Source of the DNA: an uncultured Prevotella sp.
Lineage (GTDB): Bacteria; Bacteroidota; Bacteroidia; Bacteroidales; Bacteroidaceae
NCBI GenBank assembly: GCA_900314995.1
Contig: OMXK01000019.1
Span: 1 to 54,054, forward strand
DNA: 54,054 nucleotides
Direction of reading: 5' to 3'
Of this stretch, positions 41,661 through 49,615 are shown one piece after another. Position 1 is the first letter of the stretch. The number at the start of each line of letters is the position of its first letter. The translations under genes were made by a program, and so were the position numbers. The notes under the pieces are model-generated. The model did no database searches. It was not told the DNA's origin and saw only the letters and a list, made by a program, of their open reading frames with translations.

Positions 41661-42686
41661 CTACTGCGCTATTTTGGCCTGAAGAGAAGGCGTAAACCAC
41701 ACTTCGGTCTTCCCATTGCCGGCATCATAGATAAAATAGGCCTGCAATTCGGGATGCCGCTCAAGCAACTTCCTGGCCCGATCCATACCCATCACCATGA
41801 AAGACGTGGCGTATGCATCGGCAATCATACAGCTTTTCGCCAGAACGGTGGCCGAAAGGATACTGTGCTGCACGGGATAACCCGTCTTGGGATCCACGGT
41901 ATGCGCATATTTCTTTCCGCCCTTATAATAGAAATTACGATAGTTGCCGCTGGTAGCCATCGCGATATCCGTCACGTTCAGCGTCGTCTGCAGTTCATGG
42001 CCTACATTCAGGGAATCATCCGTAGGTTTGACAACCCCTACCCTCCAGGGCACGCGACTCTGATTGATGCCGCTCGTCACGATCTCACCACCGATCTCCA
42101 CCATAAAGTTCGTCACACCTCTGCTGCGCAGGAACCGAGCCACGACATCAGTGCCATATCCCTTGGCAATGGCTGAGCAGTCGAGCATCATACGAGGATC
42201 ACGCTTCGTGACCTTGCCATCGGCGAGCGACAATTTCTGATAGCCCACGAAAGCCTTCAGACTATCCACCTGAGCCCGAGTAGGCATCGCACCGTTCTTG
42301 AATCCGAATCCCCAGGCATTCACCAGCGGGGCTACGGTAATGTCAAAGGCACCGTCGGTCTCGCCGGAGATCTCCATCGCCTTCTGATAGACCTCAAGGA
42401 ACATCTTATCGAGCACCACGTCCTGATTATTGTTGACGGCTGAAATAACCGAAGCCTTGTTGAAAGGCGACAGGGAGCGGTCTACCTTTTCCAGTTCGGC
42501 CTTGATACCTTGGCTCAAGTCTGAATCGCACTGGTAGACGACATGATACGTCGTGCCAAAGATAAAATCGGATACTTTCTGATAAGGCGCATTCCGCTGC
42601 TGCCGGATAATCAGCACGCTCCCCACAATCAGCAATGCGAGGAACGGCAACTGCCAGATAAGGCGTTTCTTCTGTTTCTCGTCCAT
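41661..42686 (-). CDS. apbE: FAD:protein FMN transferase
   Basis: A 341-residue ApbE: N-terminal membrane anchor (LIWQLPFLALLIVGSVLII), then FGTTYHVVYQCD, LSPFNKASVISAVN, GAFDITVAPLVNAWGFG, DCSAIAKGYGTDVVARFL, VEIGGEIVTSGIN and KYAHTVDPKTGYPV. It attaches FMN covalently to Thr in flavoproteins such as Na+-NQR and RNF subunits, which are common in this phylum. Overlaps nothing; 2-base gaps on both sides indicate an operon. Confidence 0.93.
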   Translation of the reverse strand: MDEKQKKRLIWQLPFLALLIVGSVLIIRQQRNAPYQKVSDFIFGTTYHVVYQCDSDLSQGIKAELEKVDRSLSPFNKASVISAVNNNQDVVLDKMFLEVYQKAMEISGETDGAFDITVAPLVNAWGFGFKNGAMPTRAQVDSLKAFVGYQKLSLADGKVTKRDPRMMLDCSAIAKGYGTDVVARFLRSRGVTNFMVEIGGEIVTSGINQSRVPWRVGVVKPTDDSLNVGHELQTTLNVTDIAMATSGNYRNFYYKGGKKYAHTVDPKTGYPVQHSILSATVLAKSCMIADAYATSFMVMGMDRARKLLERHPELQAYFIYDAGNGKTEVWFTPSLQAKIAQ

Positions 42687-42688
42687 GA

Positions 42689-43378
42689 TCAGATGTCAAT
42701 AATCACATTAAACGTAACACCCAGCTGGCTGGAGTCGTTGGTGCCGAAACCAGGCACATACCACGTATTCCCGAAATCGCCCTCCTTGTGATACACCCGT
42801 TGCATATAGCGGAAACTCCAGCCCAGATGCAGCGGACCATAGATCTTCGCATCAATACCGACTACCGCCTCCAGCCAATGCAGTTTACAGGCCGCATCCT
42901 TGATGCCAAAGCCTGTATCCCACTGCCAGTAAGGATCAGGGAAATCTGGTCGCGAGATATCAACCTTATAGTTGGTAAAGGCATAGCGTACACCGACATA
43001 CAGACGGTTAGGACCGTGTTTGTCTTTCAGCAGATTCCTGTCGATACCTAATTTGAAATAAGGTGCTGAGGTACTGTAATGGATACGGGTCATCTCGTCA
43101 TCAGAATTAGCCTTACCAATACCTGCCTCCAGGATGGGGAACCATTCATCGTGCAGATTGAAGCGAAGGGCTGCCTCATACTGTCCGCGGTCGGAAAACA
43201 TCAGCATACCCACGCCCACCAGATCAAATGACACAGCGAAACCACGAAACATCGGGACGGAGTCTTTCTGCATCGTGAAGAACTTCATCTGTGCCGAGGC
43301 TGCCGTCGAGGCCATGAGCAGCGCAAGACTAATCGCTAACCTTCGGATAGAGGTAGAAATGAATGGTCGTAGCGTCAT
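42689..43378 (-). CDS. DUF6048 family outer membrane beta-barrel protein
   Basis: A 229-residue protein with a signal peptide (LAISLALLMASTAASAQ) and amphipathic beta strands ending in QLGVTFNVIIDI. FRGFAVSFDLVGVGMLMFSD, QYEAALRFNLHDEWFPILEAG and YVGVRYAFTNY match the DUF6048 family typical of Bacteroidales. Its start overlaps the end of the DUF6452 gene by 50 bases in another frame, the usual pairing. Function unknown. Confidence 0.85.
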   Translation of the reverse strand: MTLRPFISTSIRRLAISLALLMASTAASAQMKFFTMQKDSVPMFRGFAVSFDLVGVGMLMFSDRGQYEAALRFNLHDEWFPILEAGIGKANSDDEMTRIHYSTSAPYFKLGIDRNLLKDKHGPNRLYVGVRYAFTNYKVDISRPDFPDPYWQWDTGFGIKDAACKLHWLEAVVGIDAKIYGPLHLGWSFRYMQRVYHKEGDFGNTWYVPGFGTNDSSQLGVTFNVIIDI

Positions 43379-43808
43379 AATTCACAGAGGTATTTTTGAT
43401 GACCACGGAGTCCAGCTTATTCGTCGTAGAGCGTACACCCGTCAGCGTATGGAAAAATTTGGCATTGCAGTCTATCGACTCGAAATGCGGGATATCGTCT
43501 TTCTTGACCCATACGGTATCGGTTACTTCGGTTTTACCGTTTTTGAATGAGAACACCAGTTTATCCTCAGGATGGGAATAGCTGACAGGCAAAGTGAAGG
43601 TGGCTTTGCCCACAAACCGATTAAGCAAAAGCGTATCGGTGCCGTCTCTGCGCTGCGAATAGACCGACAGCGTATCCGTCAGTTTCAGGGAGTCGCCATT
43701 TGAGTTATAACAGCGATAGTTCGTGGCGACCATATTGTAGACAGGACAATCTACCGACGAACAGGAGACAATCAGAACCACACTTAAGAATGCCAGCAAC
43801 TTCCTCAT
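43329..43808 (-). CDS. DUF6452 family lipoprotein
   Basis: A 159-residue lipoprotein (MRKLLAFLSVVLIVSC, Cys16). The mature part is beta-rich with SSVDCPVYNMVATNYRCYNS, two Cys possibly bonded, and the C-terminal TTIHFYLYPKVSD. Always next to DUF6048, suggesting a joint outer-membrane role. Its start overlaps the glycosyltransferase stop by 4 bases. Confidence 0.85.
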   Translation of the reverse strand: MRKLLAFLSVVLIVSCSSVDCPVYNMVATNYRCYNSNGDSLKLTDTLSVYSQRRDGTDTLLLNRFVGKATFTLPVSYSHPEDKLVFSFKNGKTEVTDTVWVKKDDIPHFESIDCNAKFFHTLTGVRSTTNKLDSVVIKNTSVNYDATTIHFYLYPKVSD

Positions 43809-44761
43809 ATCGTCTCTTCTATTTGATAATCATTTCGTCCGCTTGACGAACGGCTTACCAAATCACCGAGAAATCCTGTGAGGAACAACTGGGTGCCTAT
43901 CACCATCATCGTCAGTGAGATGTAGAAAAAGGGAGAATCCGTCACCAAGCGCTGGGGAATGTGATTTGCCAGACACCACAACTTGTCAGCACCGATCCAG
44001 AAGGCTGCCACGAAACCGATGAAGAACATGATGGTGCCCAGGAAACCGAATACGTGCATCGGCTTCTTGCCGAATGTAGAGAGGAACCAGAGCGTCAGCA
44101 GGTCAAGATAACCATTGACGAAACGGTTCAGCCCCATGAATTTCGATGAGCCGTACTTACGGGCCTGATGCTGCACCACTTTCTCGCCAATCCTGTCAAA
44201 ACCGGCATTCTTCGCCAGATAAGGGATATAGCGATGCATCTCGCCATAGACCTCGATGTTCTTCACGACAGCCTTGCGATAAGCCTTCAGGCCACAGTTG
44301 AAGTCGTGCAGATTCTTGATACCGCTGATCTTACGGGCTGTAGCATTGAAGAGTTTCGTGGGAAGTGTCTTTGATAGCGGGTCATAGCGCTTCTGCTTAT
44401 AGCCGCTCACCAAATCGTAACCCTCTTCCTTGATCATCCGATACAGTTCAGGTATCTCATCAGGAGAGTCCTGCAGATCAGCATCCATCGTGATTACCAC
44501 GTCGCCCTGAGCCTGTTCAAATCCACAATAGAGCGCCGGACTCTTGCCGTAGTTACGACGGAACTTAATGCCCTTCACGATGTCGGGTTCCTTCTTGTTC
44601 AAGTCTGAGATAATCTCCCATGAACGATCGGTAGAACCATCGTTGATAAAGATAACCTCATAGGAAAAACGATGCTCTTTCATCACCCGGGCTATCCAGG
44701 CATAGAGCTCAGGAATTGACTCATCCTCATTATAAAGAGGTATAACGACTGATATATCCAT
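43805..44761 (-). CDS. GT2 family polyprenyl-phosphate glycosyltransferase
   Basis: A 318-residue glycosyltransferase. The GT-A domain has SVVIPLYNEDESIPELYAWI, IFINDGSTDRSWEII, GDVVITMDADLQDSPDEIPE (DxD) and DLVSGYKQKRYD. Two C-terminal membrane helices (about residues 235-260 and 278-303) place it with DPM1/GtrB-like enzymes that load sugars onto polyprenyl phosphate. No sugar can be named from sequence. Confidence 0.9.
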   Translation of the reverse strand: MDISVVIPLYNEDESIPELYAWIARVMKEHRFSYEVIFINDGSTDRSWEIISDLNKKEPDIVKGIKFRRNYGKSPALYCGFEQAQGDVVITMDADLQDSPDEIPELYRMIKEEGYDLVSGYKQKRYDPLSKTLPTKLFNATARKISGIKNLHDFNCGLKAYRKAVVKNIEVYGEMHRYIPYLAKNAGFDRIGEKVVQHQARKYGSSKFMGLNRFVNGYLDLLTLWFLSTFGKKPMHVFGFLGTIMFFIGFVAAFWIGADKLWCLANHIPQRLVTDSPFFYISLTMMVIGTQLFLTGFLGDLVSRSSSGRNDYQIEETI

Positions 44762-44775
44762 ATCTTTCTTATTCC

Positions 44776-45324
44776 TTAATTATCTTGTTGTTGGTTGAGC
44801 ACGGTGCGCTGCTTCAGGAGACTAATGGGAATACCCAGGATAAACCCTAACGAGATGTTGATCGTCAGCATGTTCAGCGCATAGTCTATCGGACGCGTGG
44901 CAGCCATCTGCTGCAGACTCTCGTCCATCATCTCAGTCATGCCATACTGCTGTAACATCTGACGGGCTTCGTCAGTATTCATCATCCTGGAGAACTGGCT
45001 CAGCAGAAACCCCTGGTCCATAAAGGCGAAATACAGATATTGGGCAACGGCAAACAGCACGCCCCCATAGAAAAACACTAATACGGTATAGGCATAGCCC
45101 CTACGGAAAGATATGAGCCCCTCACGGCCGTAGTCGCGAAACTTGGCCAGACGGCCACTCACGAAAAACGGTGTATAAAGCATCAGTATGATAGCTGCCA
45201 TACCCAGCATCTGATTCGACAAGCCCATAATATATAATAGGAATGACGATACCCAGAGCAGAGCCAACAAGACACCATCCTGCCGCGCAAAAGCTTTCAA
45301 TTGTACATATTCTGGTGCGGTCAT
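44776..45324 (-). CDS. DUF4199 membrane protein
   Basis: A 182-residue protein with about four membrane helices: LLALLWVSSFLLYIMGL, LGMAAIILMLYTPFFV, AYTVLVFFYGGVLFAVAQYL and INISLGFILGIPISLL, with the cytoplasmic RDYGREGLISFRRGYAY motif of DUF4199. The start is the ATG at 45324. In Bacteroidetes this family usually precedes a DPM1-like glycosyltransferase, as here (14-base gap). First gene of the run down to the Crp regulator. Confidence 0.85.
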   Translation of the reverse strand: MTAPEYVQLKAFARQDGVLLALLWVSSFLLYIMGLSNQMLGMAAIILMLYTPFFVSGRLAKFRDYGREGLISFRRGYAYTVLVFFYGGVLFAVAQYLYFAFMDQGFLLSQFSRMMNTDEARQMLQQYGMTEMMDESLQQMAATRPIDYALNMLTINISLGFILGIPISLLKQRTVLNQQQDN

Positions 45325-45350
45325 TTTTAACAATTCTCTTATTCAAGGTG

Positions 45351-45358
45351 CAAAATTA
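45351..45358 (-). promoter_or_regulatory. Bacteroidetes -7 element for the DUF4199 operon
   Basis: TAATTTTG on the minus strand, 26 bases before the start at 45324. Confidence 0.5.
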
Positions 45359-45430
45359 AGCATTTTCCCGCAGATAACAGGTGCTTTGTCTCAAAAAATC
45401 GTTAAAAGCAGTCATTTTCTTATTTCTTAA

Positions 45431-45462
45431 TTTGTAATTCTGAAGATTTATGTGTAACTTTG
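45431..45462 (+). promoter_or_regulatory. promoter of the SRP RNA and tRNA-Thr
   Basis: TTTG 45431-45434, 20 bases, TAACTTTG 45455-45462, about 20 bases before the SRP RNA core. Confidence 0.7.
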
Positions 45463-45481
45463 CACCCGCTTTTGAGCAAAC

Positions 45482-45581
45482 ACGGGCGAGTCCTGTACGG
45501 CCAGCTCCCTCGGAATCCCCCAGGGTGGGAACGCAGCAAGGGTACTTGGTTGTAGCGGCGCGATACAGTAAGCTCGCCCAC
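45482..45581 (+). ncRNA. ffs: signal recognition particle RNA, small bacterial type
   Basis: The 4.5S-type SRP RNA that binds Ffh and FtsY for co-translational membrane targeting. Seen: terminal stem GGGCGAG (45484-45490) with CTCGCCC (45573-45579), and the domain IV signature CCAGGGTGGGAACGCAGCAAG around 45530, holding the GGAA tetraloop region and the AGCA internal loop. Ends 4 bases before a tRNA-Thr gene. Confidence 0.93.
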
Positions 45582-45583
45582 CC

Positions 45584-45657
45584 GCCTCTTTAGCTCAGTT
45601 GGCCAGAGCACGTGATTTGTAATCTCGGGGTCGTTGGTTCGAATCCGACAAGAGGCT
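45584..45657 (+). tRNA. tRNA-Thr (anticodon TGT)
   Basis: A 74-base cloverleaf: acceptor GCCTCTT/AAGAGGC, D-arm GCTC/GAGC, anticodon stem CGTGA/TCTCG with a T-T mismatch in the middle pair and loop TTTGTAA (anticodon TGT), T-arm TTGG/CCGA-type with loop TTCGAAT. Discriminator T; CCA not encoded. Lies 4 bases or fewer after the SRP RNA core, so both are cut from one precursor. Confidence 0.93.
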
Positions 45658-45680
45658 CAAGAATAAGACTTACTTTCATT

Positions 45681-45706
45681 GGATGGACTTCGGTTCATCC
45701 TTTTTT
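45681..45706 (+). terminator. terminator of the ffs/tRNA-Thr transcript
   Basis: GGATGGA pairs with TTCATCC (one G-U) around CTTCGG, followed by six T. Confidence 0.8.
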
Positions 45707-45715
45707 CATAAAATA

Positions 45716-45747
45716 TTTGGAGGTAAGCAAAAAAATGCTTACTTTTG
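45716..45747 (+). promoter_or_regulatory. promoter of the 45771 kinase-like gene
   Basis: TTTG 45716-45719, 20 bases, TACTTTTG 45740-45747, 23 bases before the ATG at 45771; it excludes the upstream extension of the frame through the tRNA. Confidence 0.7.
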
Positions 45748-45770
45748 CAGCAAAAACAAGCAAAAGTAGA

Positions 45771-47270
45771 ATGAAAAAGATTTATTTATTCGTTATTAGC
45801 ATGCTTTTCTGCTGCACCATGATAAATGCACAGGAGGCAAAAAGTGAGTTACATCAGCGTGCAGAGGCTGTAGATCCCAAAGAGCACCTAGCCCAGGCGC
45901 GATCTTTATACATTCATGCCTTCAACGACTACGCCAATAAGGGACAAATCAAATTGGGTGTGGAATGTGCCATGAAGGCTACACCGCTTTATTACACGGA
46001 TGGATTCTACAAGGAGGCCTTCGACCTGATGCGCCGGGCCGACGATGTTATCAATGCCAGCAAATTGGCACCCAGCGAGAAGGCTGCCTGCCATTACCTC
46101 GTCACCAAGGAGCGCTTGCAGATCTATATCAAGCTCCGCAAGCCCGATAGTGCCAAGGAGCAGCTCCGTCAGCTGGAAATCCTCGTCACTCAGGCTGCTG
46201 ATGAGAACCTAAGAAACGACTTCCTCTACAATAAGGCCATCTACTGCTATACATTCGGTCTCAATGCACAGGGCAATGCCGTCTTCAAGGAGATGGCCGA
46301 CAAGCTGACCTCCAGCAAGCAGTATGACAAGGTAGACGAGGTGTATCAGACCCTTATCGCCAATGGCCGCAAGAGCAATAACGTCAACATGGTGGCACAG
46401 TCATATACGAACTATATTGCCTGGAAAGATTCTGCAATCGCCATGAAACATGCCGACGAGATCAATGCGCTGAAGAAGCAGATTGCCGACAACGAGGCCA
46501 CCATCGCCGACAAGGACAGCTCTATCTCTTCCCGTTCGATGATCATTGTAGGACTCTGCATCCTGGCAGGAGCACTCGCTGCTGCACTGATAGTTGGCGG
46601 CGTGATACTCATGCGATTCATCCTTCTGACCCGTAAGCAGAAGAAGAACATCAAGCTGGCCAACGAGAACAATGCCCTGAAGGCGAAGTTCATCAGCAAC
46701 ATCTCTGCCCAGCTGGAGCCCACCTTCCAGAAACTCGACAGCAGCATCCCAGAGGTAAAGGCCCTGCTCGATTTCTCGAACCATATCCAGACGCTGTCTG
46801 AACTGGAGAATTCCATCGAGGAGAAAGCTGAAGTGGAAGAGACGGCTATCCGTCCGTTCTGCGATGAGATCATGGATCAGATTCGCAACAAGGTGAAAGA
46901 CGAAGTCAACCTGACGGTAAATGCCCCGTCGACGACTATCAATATCAATAAGGAATATGTAGGCCACATCCTGCTCCACCTGTTAACGAATGCCGCCGAG
47001 TACACACCTGCAGGCGGAAACATCTGGCTCGATGTCAAGAAGCGCAGTCCTCACACGTATCAGATTCTCGTGTCCGACACCGGCTGCGGTATTCCCGAGG
47101 AAAAGCGCGACGATCTGTTCAAGCCATTCCTCGAGATCCACGACCTGACGAAAGGCGACGGACTGGGACTTCCCATCTGTAAGCAGATGGCCCTGAAGAT
47201 GGGTGGCGATCTGGATCTCGATCCACAGTTCACCAAGGGTACGCGCTTTGTCCTGAATCTCCACGTATAA
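45771..47270 (+). CDS. sensor kinase-like protein lacking the phospho-acceptor His
   Basis: A 499-residue membrane protein: signal sequence (MKKIYLFVISMLFCCTMINA), a helical TPR-like periplasmic region (about residues 30-240), a membrane helix (IIVGLCILAGALAAALIVGG, about residues 262-281), then a kinase core. The HATPase is complete: HLLTNAAEYTP (N box), VSDTGCGIPEEKRDDLFKPF, GDGLGLPICKQM. The dimerisation segment reads FISNISAQLEPTF where active kinases have F-I-S-N-I-S-H-E-L-R-T-P, so His is replaced. It could signal without phosphorylation or act on another kinase. No regulator gene is adjacent. Confidence 0.85.
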   Translation: MKKIYLFVISMLFCCTMINAQEAKSELHQRAEAVDPKEHLAQARSLYIHAFNDYANKGQIKLGVECAMKATPLYYTDGFYKEAFDLMRRADDVINASKLAPSEKAACHYLVTKERLQIYIKLRKPDSAKEQLRQLEILVTQAADENLRNDFLYNKAIYCYTFGLNAQGNAVFKEMADKLTSSKQYDKVDEVYQTLIANGRKSNNVNMVAQSYTNYIAWKDSAIAMKHADEINALKKQIADNEATIADKDSSISSRSMIIVGLCILAGALAAALIVGGVILMRFILLTRKQKKNIKLANENNALKAKFISNISAQLEPTFQKLDSSIPEVKALLDFSNHIQTLSELENSIEEKAEVEETAIRPFCDEIMDQIRNKVKDEVNLTVNAPSTTININKEYVGHILLHLLTNAAEYTPAGGNIWLDVKKRSPHTYQILVSDTGCGIPEEKRDDLFKPFLEIHDLTKGDGLGLPICKQMALKMGGDLDLDPQFTKGTRFVLNLHV

Positions 47271-47284
47271 GTTCGCGCGCGAAC
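47271..47284. repeat. 14-base GC-rich perfect palindrome after the kinase stop
   Basis: GTTCGCGCGCGAAC, directly after the TAA. Too short a loop to be a terminator; the terminator follows at 47297-47327. Confidence 0.6.
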
Positions 47285-47296
47285 CTTATTAATTAT

Positions 47297-47327
47297 AAGA
47301 GCTGCTGAGATGGCAGCTCTTTTTTTG
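47297..47327 (+). terminator. Rho-independent terminator
   Basis: AAGAGCTGC (47297-47305) pairs with GCAGCTCTT (47313-47321), 7-base loop, then a T-run. Confidence 0.88.
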
Positions 47328-47381
47328 TGTAATTATTGTTAAATATTCAACCGAATCCATTGTCAGATGAAAAACAATTCA

Positions 47382-47389
47382 TATCTTTG
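47382..47389 (+). promoter_or_regulatory. Bacteroidetes -7 element for the SPFH gene
   Basis: TATCTTTG, 49 bases before the ATG at 47439; a weak -33 (ATTG at 47359-47362) is 19 bases upstream. Confidence 0.5.
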
Positions 47390-47438
47390 CAATATCAAAT
47401 TGATATCATTTTAAATCAACTTATTAAAACTTATCATT

Positions 47439-48404
47439 ATGGAGAATAAGGAGTATTCATTCAAAGGAACGGTGATGAACGGCTTTCTGATGCTGTTTGT
47501 CAACATTGCTATTCTGATCCTGTCACTCGCAGGCATCGTCTACAGCATCATCCAGCTCGATGGCAGTAATGGCGCCGAAGGCGGCTGGCTGCTCTGTGGC
47601 AGCATCCTGCTGCTCGTCGTGAACATTGTCATGTGGTTCGGACTCATGATGCTCGAGCCTAATGAGGCTAAAGTGACCACTTGGTTCGGCAAGTACAGCG
47701 GCACCTTCGCCGAGACGGGTTTCTACTGGATCTGCCCGTTCTATGGCAGCAAGAAAGTATCGCTCCGTGCGCGTAATCTCGATGCCGAGCCCATCAAGGT
47801 AAACGACAAGACGGGTAACCCCGTGATGATCGGCCTCGTGCTCGTATGGAAACTGAAGGATACCTACAAGGCCCTCTTCGAGGTAGACTCCCAGACGATG
47901 GCCTCTAATCCCAGCACGGTAGGTTCTGACACCAAGGGACTGATGAATGCGCTGGAGAATTTCGTCCGCGTGCAGAGCGATGCCGCTCTTCGTCAGGTAG
48001 CCGGACAATATGCCTACGACGACGAGGACACGAAGGCCGGAGAGCCTACCCTGCGCTCAAGTGCCGATGAAATCAACGAGCAGCTGGAGCAGAAACTCGA
48101 TGAGCGCCTGGCCCTTGCAGGCATCGAGGTGGTCGAGGCCCGTATCAACTACCTCGCCTATGCTCCAGAGATTGCAGCCGTCATGCTCCGTCGCCAGCAG
48201 GCTTCAGCCATCATCACCGCCCGCGAAAAGATTGTCGAAGGTGCTGTGTCGATGGTGAAGATGGCCCTCGACAAGCTGTCGAGTGAAAATATCGTCGACC
48301 TCGACGACGACAAGAAGGCCGCCATGGTCTCCAACCTGCTCGTCGTGCTCTGCGGTGATGAATCTGCGCAGCCGGTTGTCAATACGGGGACGCTGAATCA
48401 TTGA
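47439..48404 (+). CDS. SPFH/Band 7 (stomatin-like) membrane protein
   Basis: A 321-residue protein: two N-terminal membrane helices (about residues 13-36 and 48-68), then an SPFH domain (NEAKVTTWFGKYSGTFAETG, WICPFYGSKKVSLRARNLDA, GNPVMIGLVLVWKLKDTYKA) and a helical region with RLALAGIEVVEARINYLAYA and QASAIITAREKIVEGAVSMV. SPFH proteins build oligomeric membrane scaffolds. First gene of a three-gene set with an Arc-type and a DUF1648 gene, an arrangement common in Bacteroidales. Confidence 0.93.
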   Translation: MENKEYSFKGTVMNGFLMLFVNIAILILSLAGIVYSIIQLDGSNGAEGGWLLCGSILLLVVNIVMWFGLMMLEPNEAKVTTWFGKYSGTFAETGFYWICPFYGSKKVSLRARNLDAEPIKVNDKTGNPVMIGLVLVWKLKDTYKALFEVDSQTMASNPSTVGSDTKGLMNALENFVRVQSDAALRQVAGQYAYDDEDTKAGEPTLRSSADEINEQLEQKLDERLALAGIEVVEARINYLAYAPEIAAVMLRRQQASAIITAREKIVEGAVSMVKMALDKLSSENIVDLDDDKKAAMVSNLLVVLCGDESAQPVVNTGTLNH

Positions 48405-48447
48405 TCAATATGTTCTTTTGTTCTGATGTCTAAGAAAGAGAGAGTTT

Positions 48448-48642
48448 ATGGCTGAAAAGAAAAGCAAGAGCTTTATCCTGCGTGTCGACGCTGAGACGAT
48501 GAACGCTATAGAGGCCTGGGCTGCGGACGAGTTCCGCAGCACCAACGGCCAGCTGCAGTGGATCATCAACGAGGCCCTGCGCAAGGCCAAGCGTCTGCCT
48601 AAACGGAAGAATCAACCACAAAACGATAACGAAGACGAATAG
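48448..48642 (+). CDS. Arc-type ribbon-helix-helix small protein
   Basis: A 64-residue protein: beta strand KSFILRVDAETMNAIEAWAA followed by helices with STNGQLQWIINEALRKAKR, the Arc/MetJ ribbon-helix-helix pattern, and a charged tail. DNA binding is expected from the fold; a target is unknown. It sits 43 bases after the SPFH gene, whose expression it may affect. Confidence 0.8.
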   Translation: MAEKKSKSFILRVDAETMNAIEAWAADEFRSTNGQLQWIINEALRKAKRLPKRKNQPQNDNEDE

Positions 48643-48677
48643 GAAAACTCAAGCAACACGCAAATTACCGCCGTAAT

Positions 48678-49151
48678 ATGAAACAAGATCAGATTAAAAT
48701 CTACAGAACCACCGAGGGAACCATTTTCGAAGTGGCCGTCGTGATACTCGCCATCATCGTCTGGGGACTGATCATCTGGTTCGTCCATCAGGCTCCGGAC
48801 ATCATTCCCACGCATTTCGATGCTTCAGGGAAGCCCAATGCCTGGGGTTCCCCGGCAGGAATCCTCATCCCGTGCGCCGTCATATCGCTGTCAGGCATCG
48901 TAGTGATGATCCTATGCTATTTCCCGAAAGCCTTCAATCTGTCGGAGAAATACAAGACACCACGCAACTATGCCCTCAGCATCCGCATGATGCGCATCTT
49001 GGGCCTACTGATGCAGCTGCTCACACTGACCATCGCCTGGACTTCCCTGCGATCGACGAGCCACACCATCATCCCCGTCCTCGTCATCGTCGCCCTCATG
49101 ACCCTCACCGCCATCGCCTCCACCATCGCCATCTATACCAAAAAGGCATGA
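48678..49151 (+). CDS. DUF1648 membrane protein
   Basis: A 157-residue protein with four membrane helices. The segment WFVHQAPDIIPTHFDASGKP is the DUF1648 signature (I-P-x-H-F-x-x-x-G-x-P), seen in SdpI-like immunity and regulatory membrane proteins. Likely co-transcribed with the Arc-type gene (35-base gap). No toxin gene is nearby. Confidence 0.88.
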   Translation: MKQDQIKIYRTTEGTIFEVAVVILAIIVWGLIIWFVHQAPDIIPTHFDASGKPNAWGSPAGILIPCAVISLSGIVVMILCYFPKAFNLSEKYKTPRNYALSIRMMRILGLLMQLLTLTIAWTSLRSTSHTIIPVLVIVALMTLTAIASTIAIYTKKA

Positions 49152-49206
49152 CGCGGAGTTTGCAGGGATTTATTCTAAAGAATCTGTCAGGGCGCATTCA
49201 CTGATG

Positions 49207-49526
49207 CCAAACGGTTACGGTTACAGTTGTAACCATGCGTCCTTTTGAGAGCTAATAGGCTGATTTTGTAAACTTTATTCAAAATCGCCTATTTTGAAGT
49301 GTCATTTTGTATCCATCTAATATACAACCAGTTACAAGGCACTAAGTTTATCGGTAGCAAACACTGAGTTTATAGGGATTAAAAGGGTAGTTTGTCGTAA
49401 TGAAACTAGTGCTTACATTACGACAAACTCGATATCCGTAGGGCATAACTCCAAATTGTAAACTATTTTCAAAACCACATGCTAATAAAAGGTTACATGG
49501 TTACAACTGTAACCGTAACCGTTTGG
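49207..49526. repeat. second inverted-repeat block
   Basis: A perfect 31-bp inverted repeat (49207-49237 and 49496-49526) made of GGTTAC hexamers with an inner GGTTACAGTTGTAACC palindrome. Between the arms are a 14-bp perfect hairpin AGTTTGTCGTAATG/CATTACGACAAACT (49389-49402/49416-49429), a GGC.GATTTTG/CAAAATC.CC hairpin (near 49258-49290) and a direct repeat CACTAAGTTTAT/CACTGAGTTTAT. No coding frame. It fills most of the gene-free stretch 49152-49615 and has the same plan as the block at 24640-24956. Confidence 0.8.
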
Positions 49527-49615
49527 TGTACTTCCCTAGAAAAAGTTGAAAGGGCACAAAAGTTCCTGTCACTTCTGTGCCCATGTCTTCATGGTGGGCA
49601 ATTACGATCACCTAA

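Noticed and set aside
45612-45770. Upstream extension of the kinase-like frame
   Set aside because: It passes through tRNA-Thr, its terminator and the kinase promoter; the signal peptide at 45771 marks the start.
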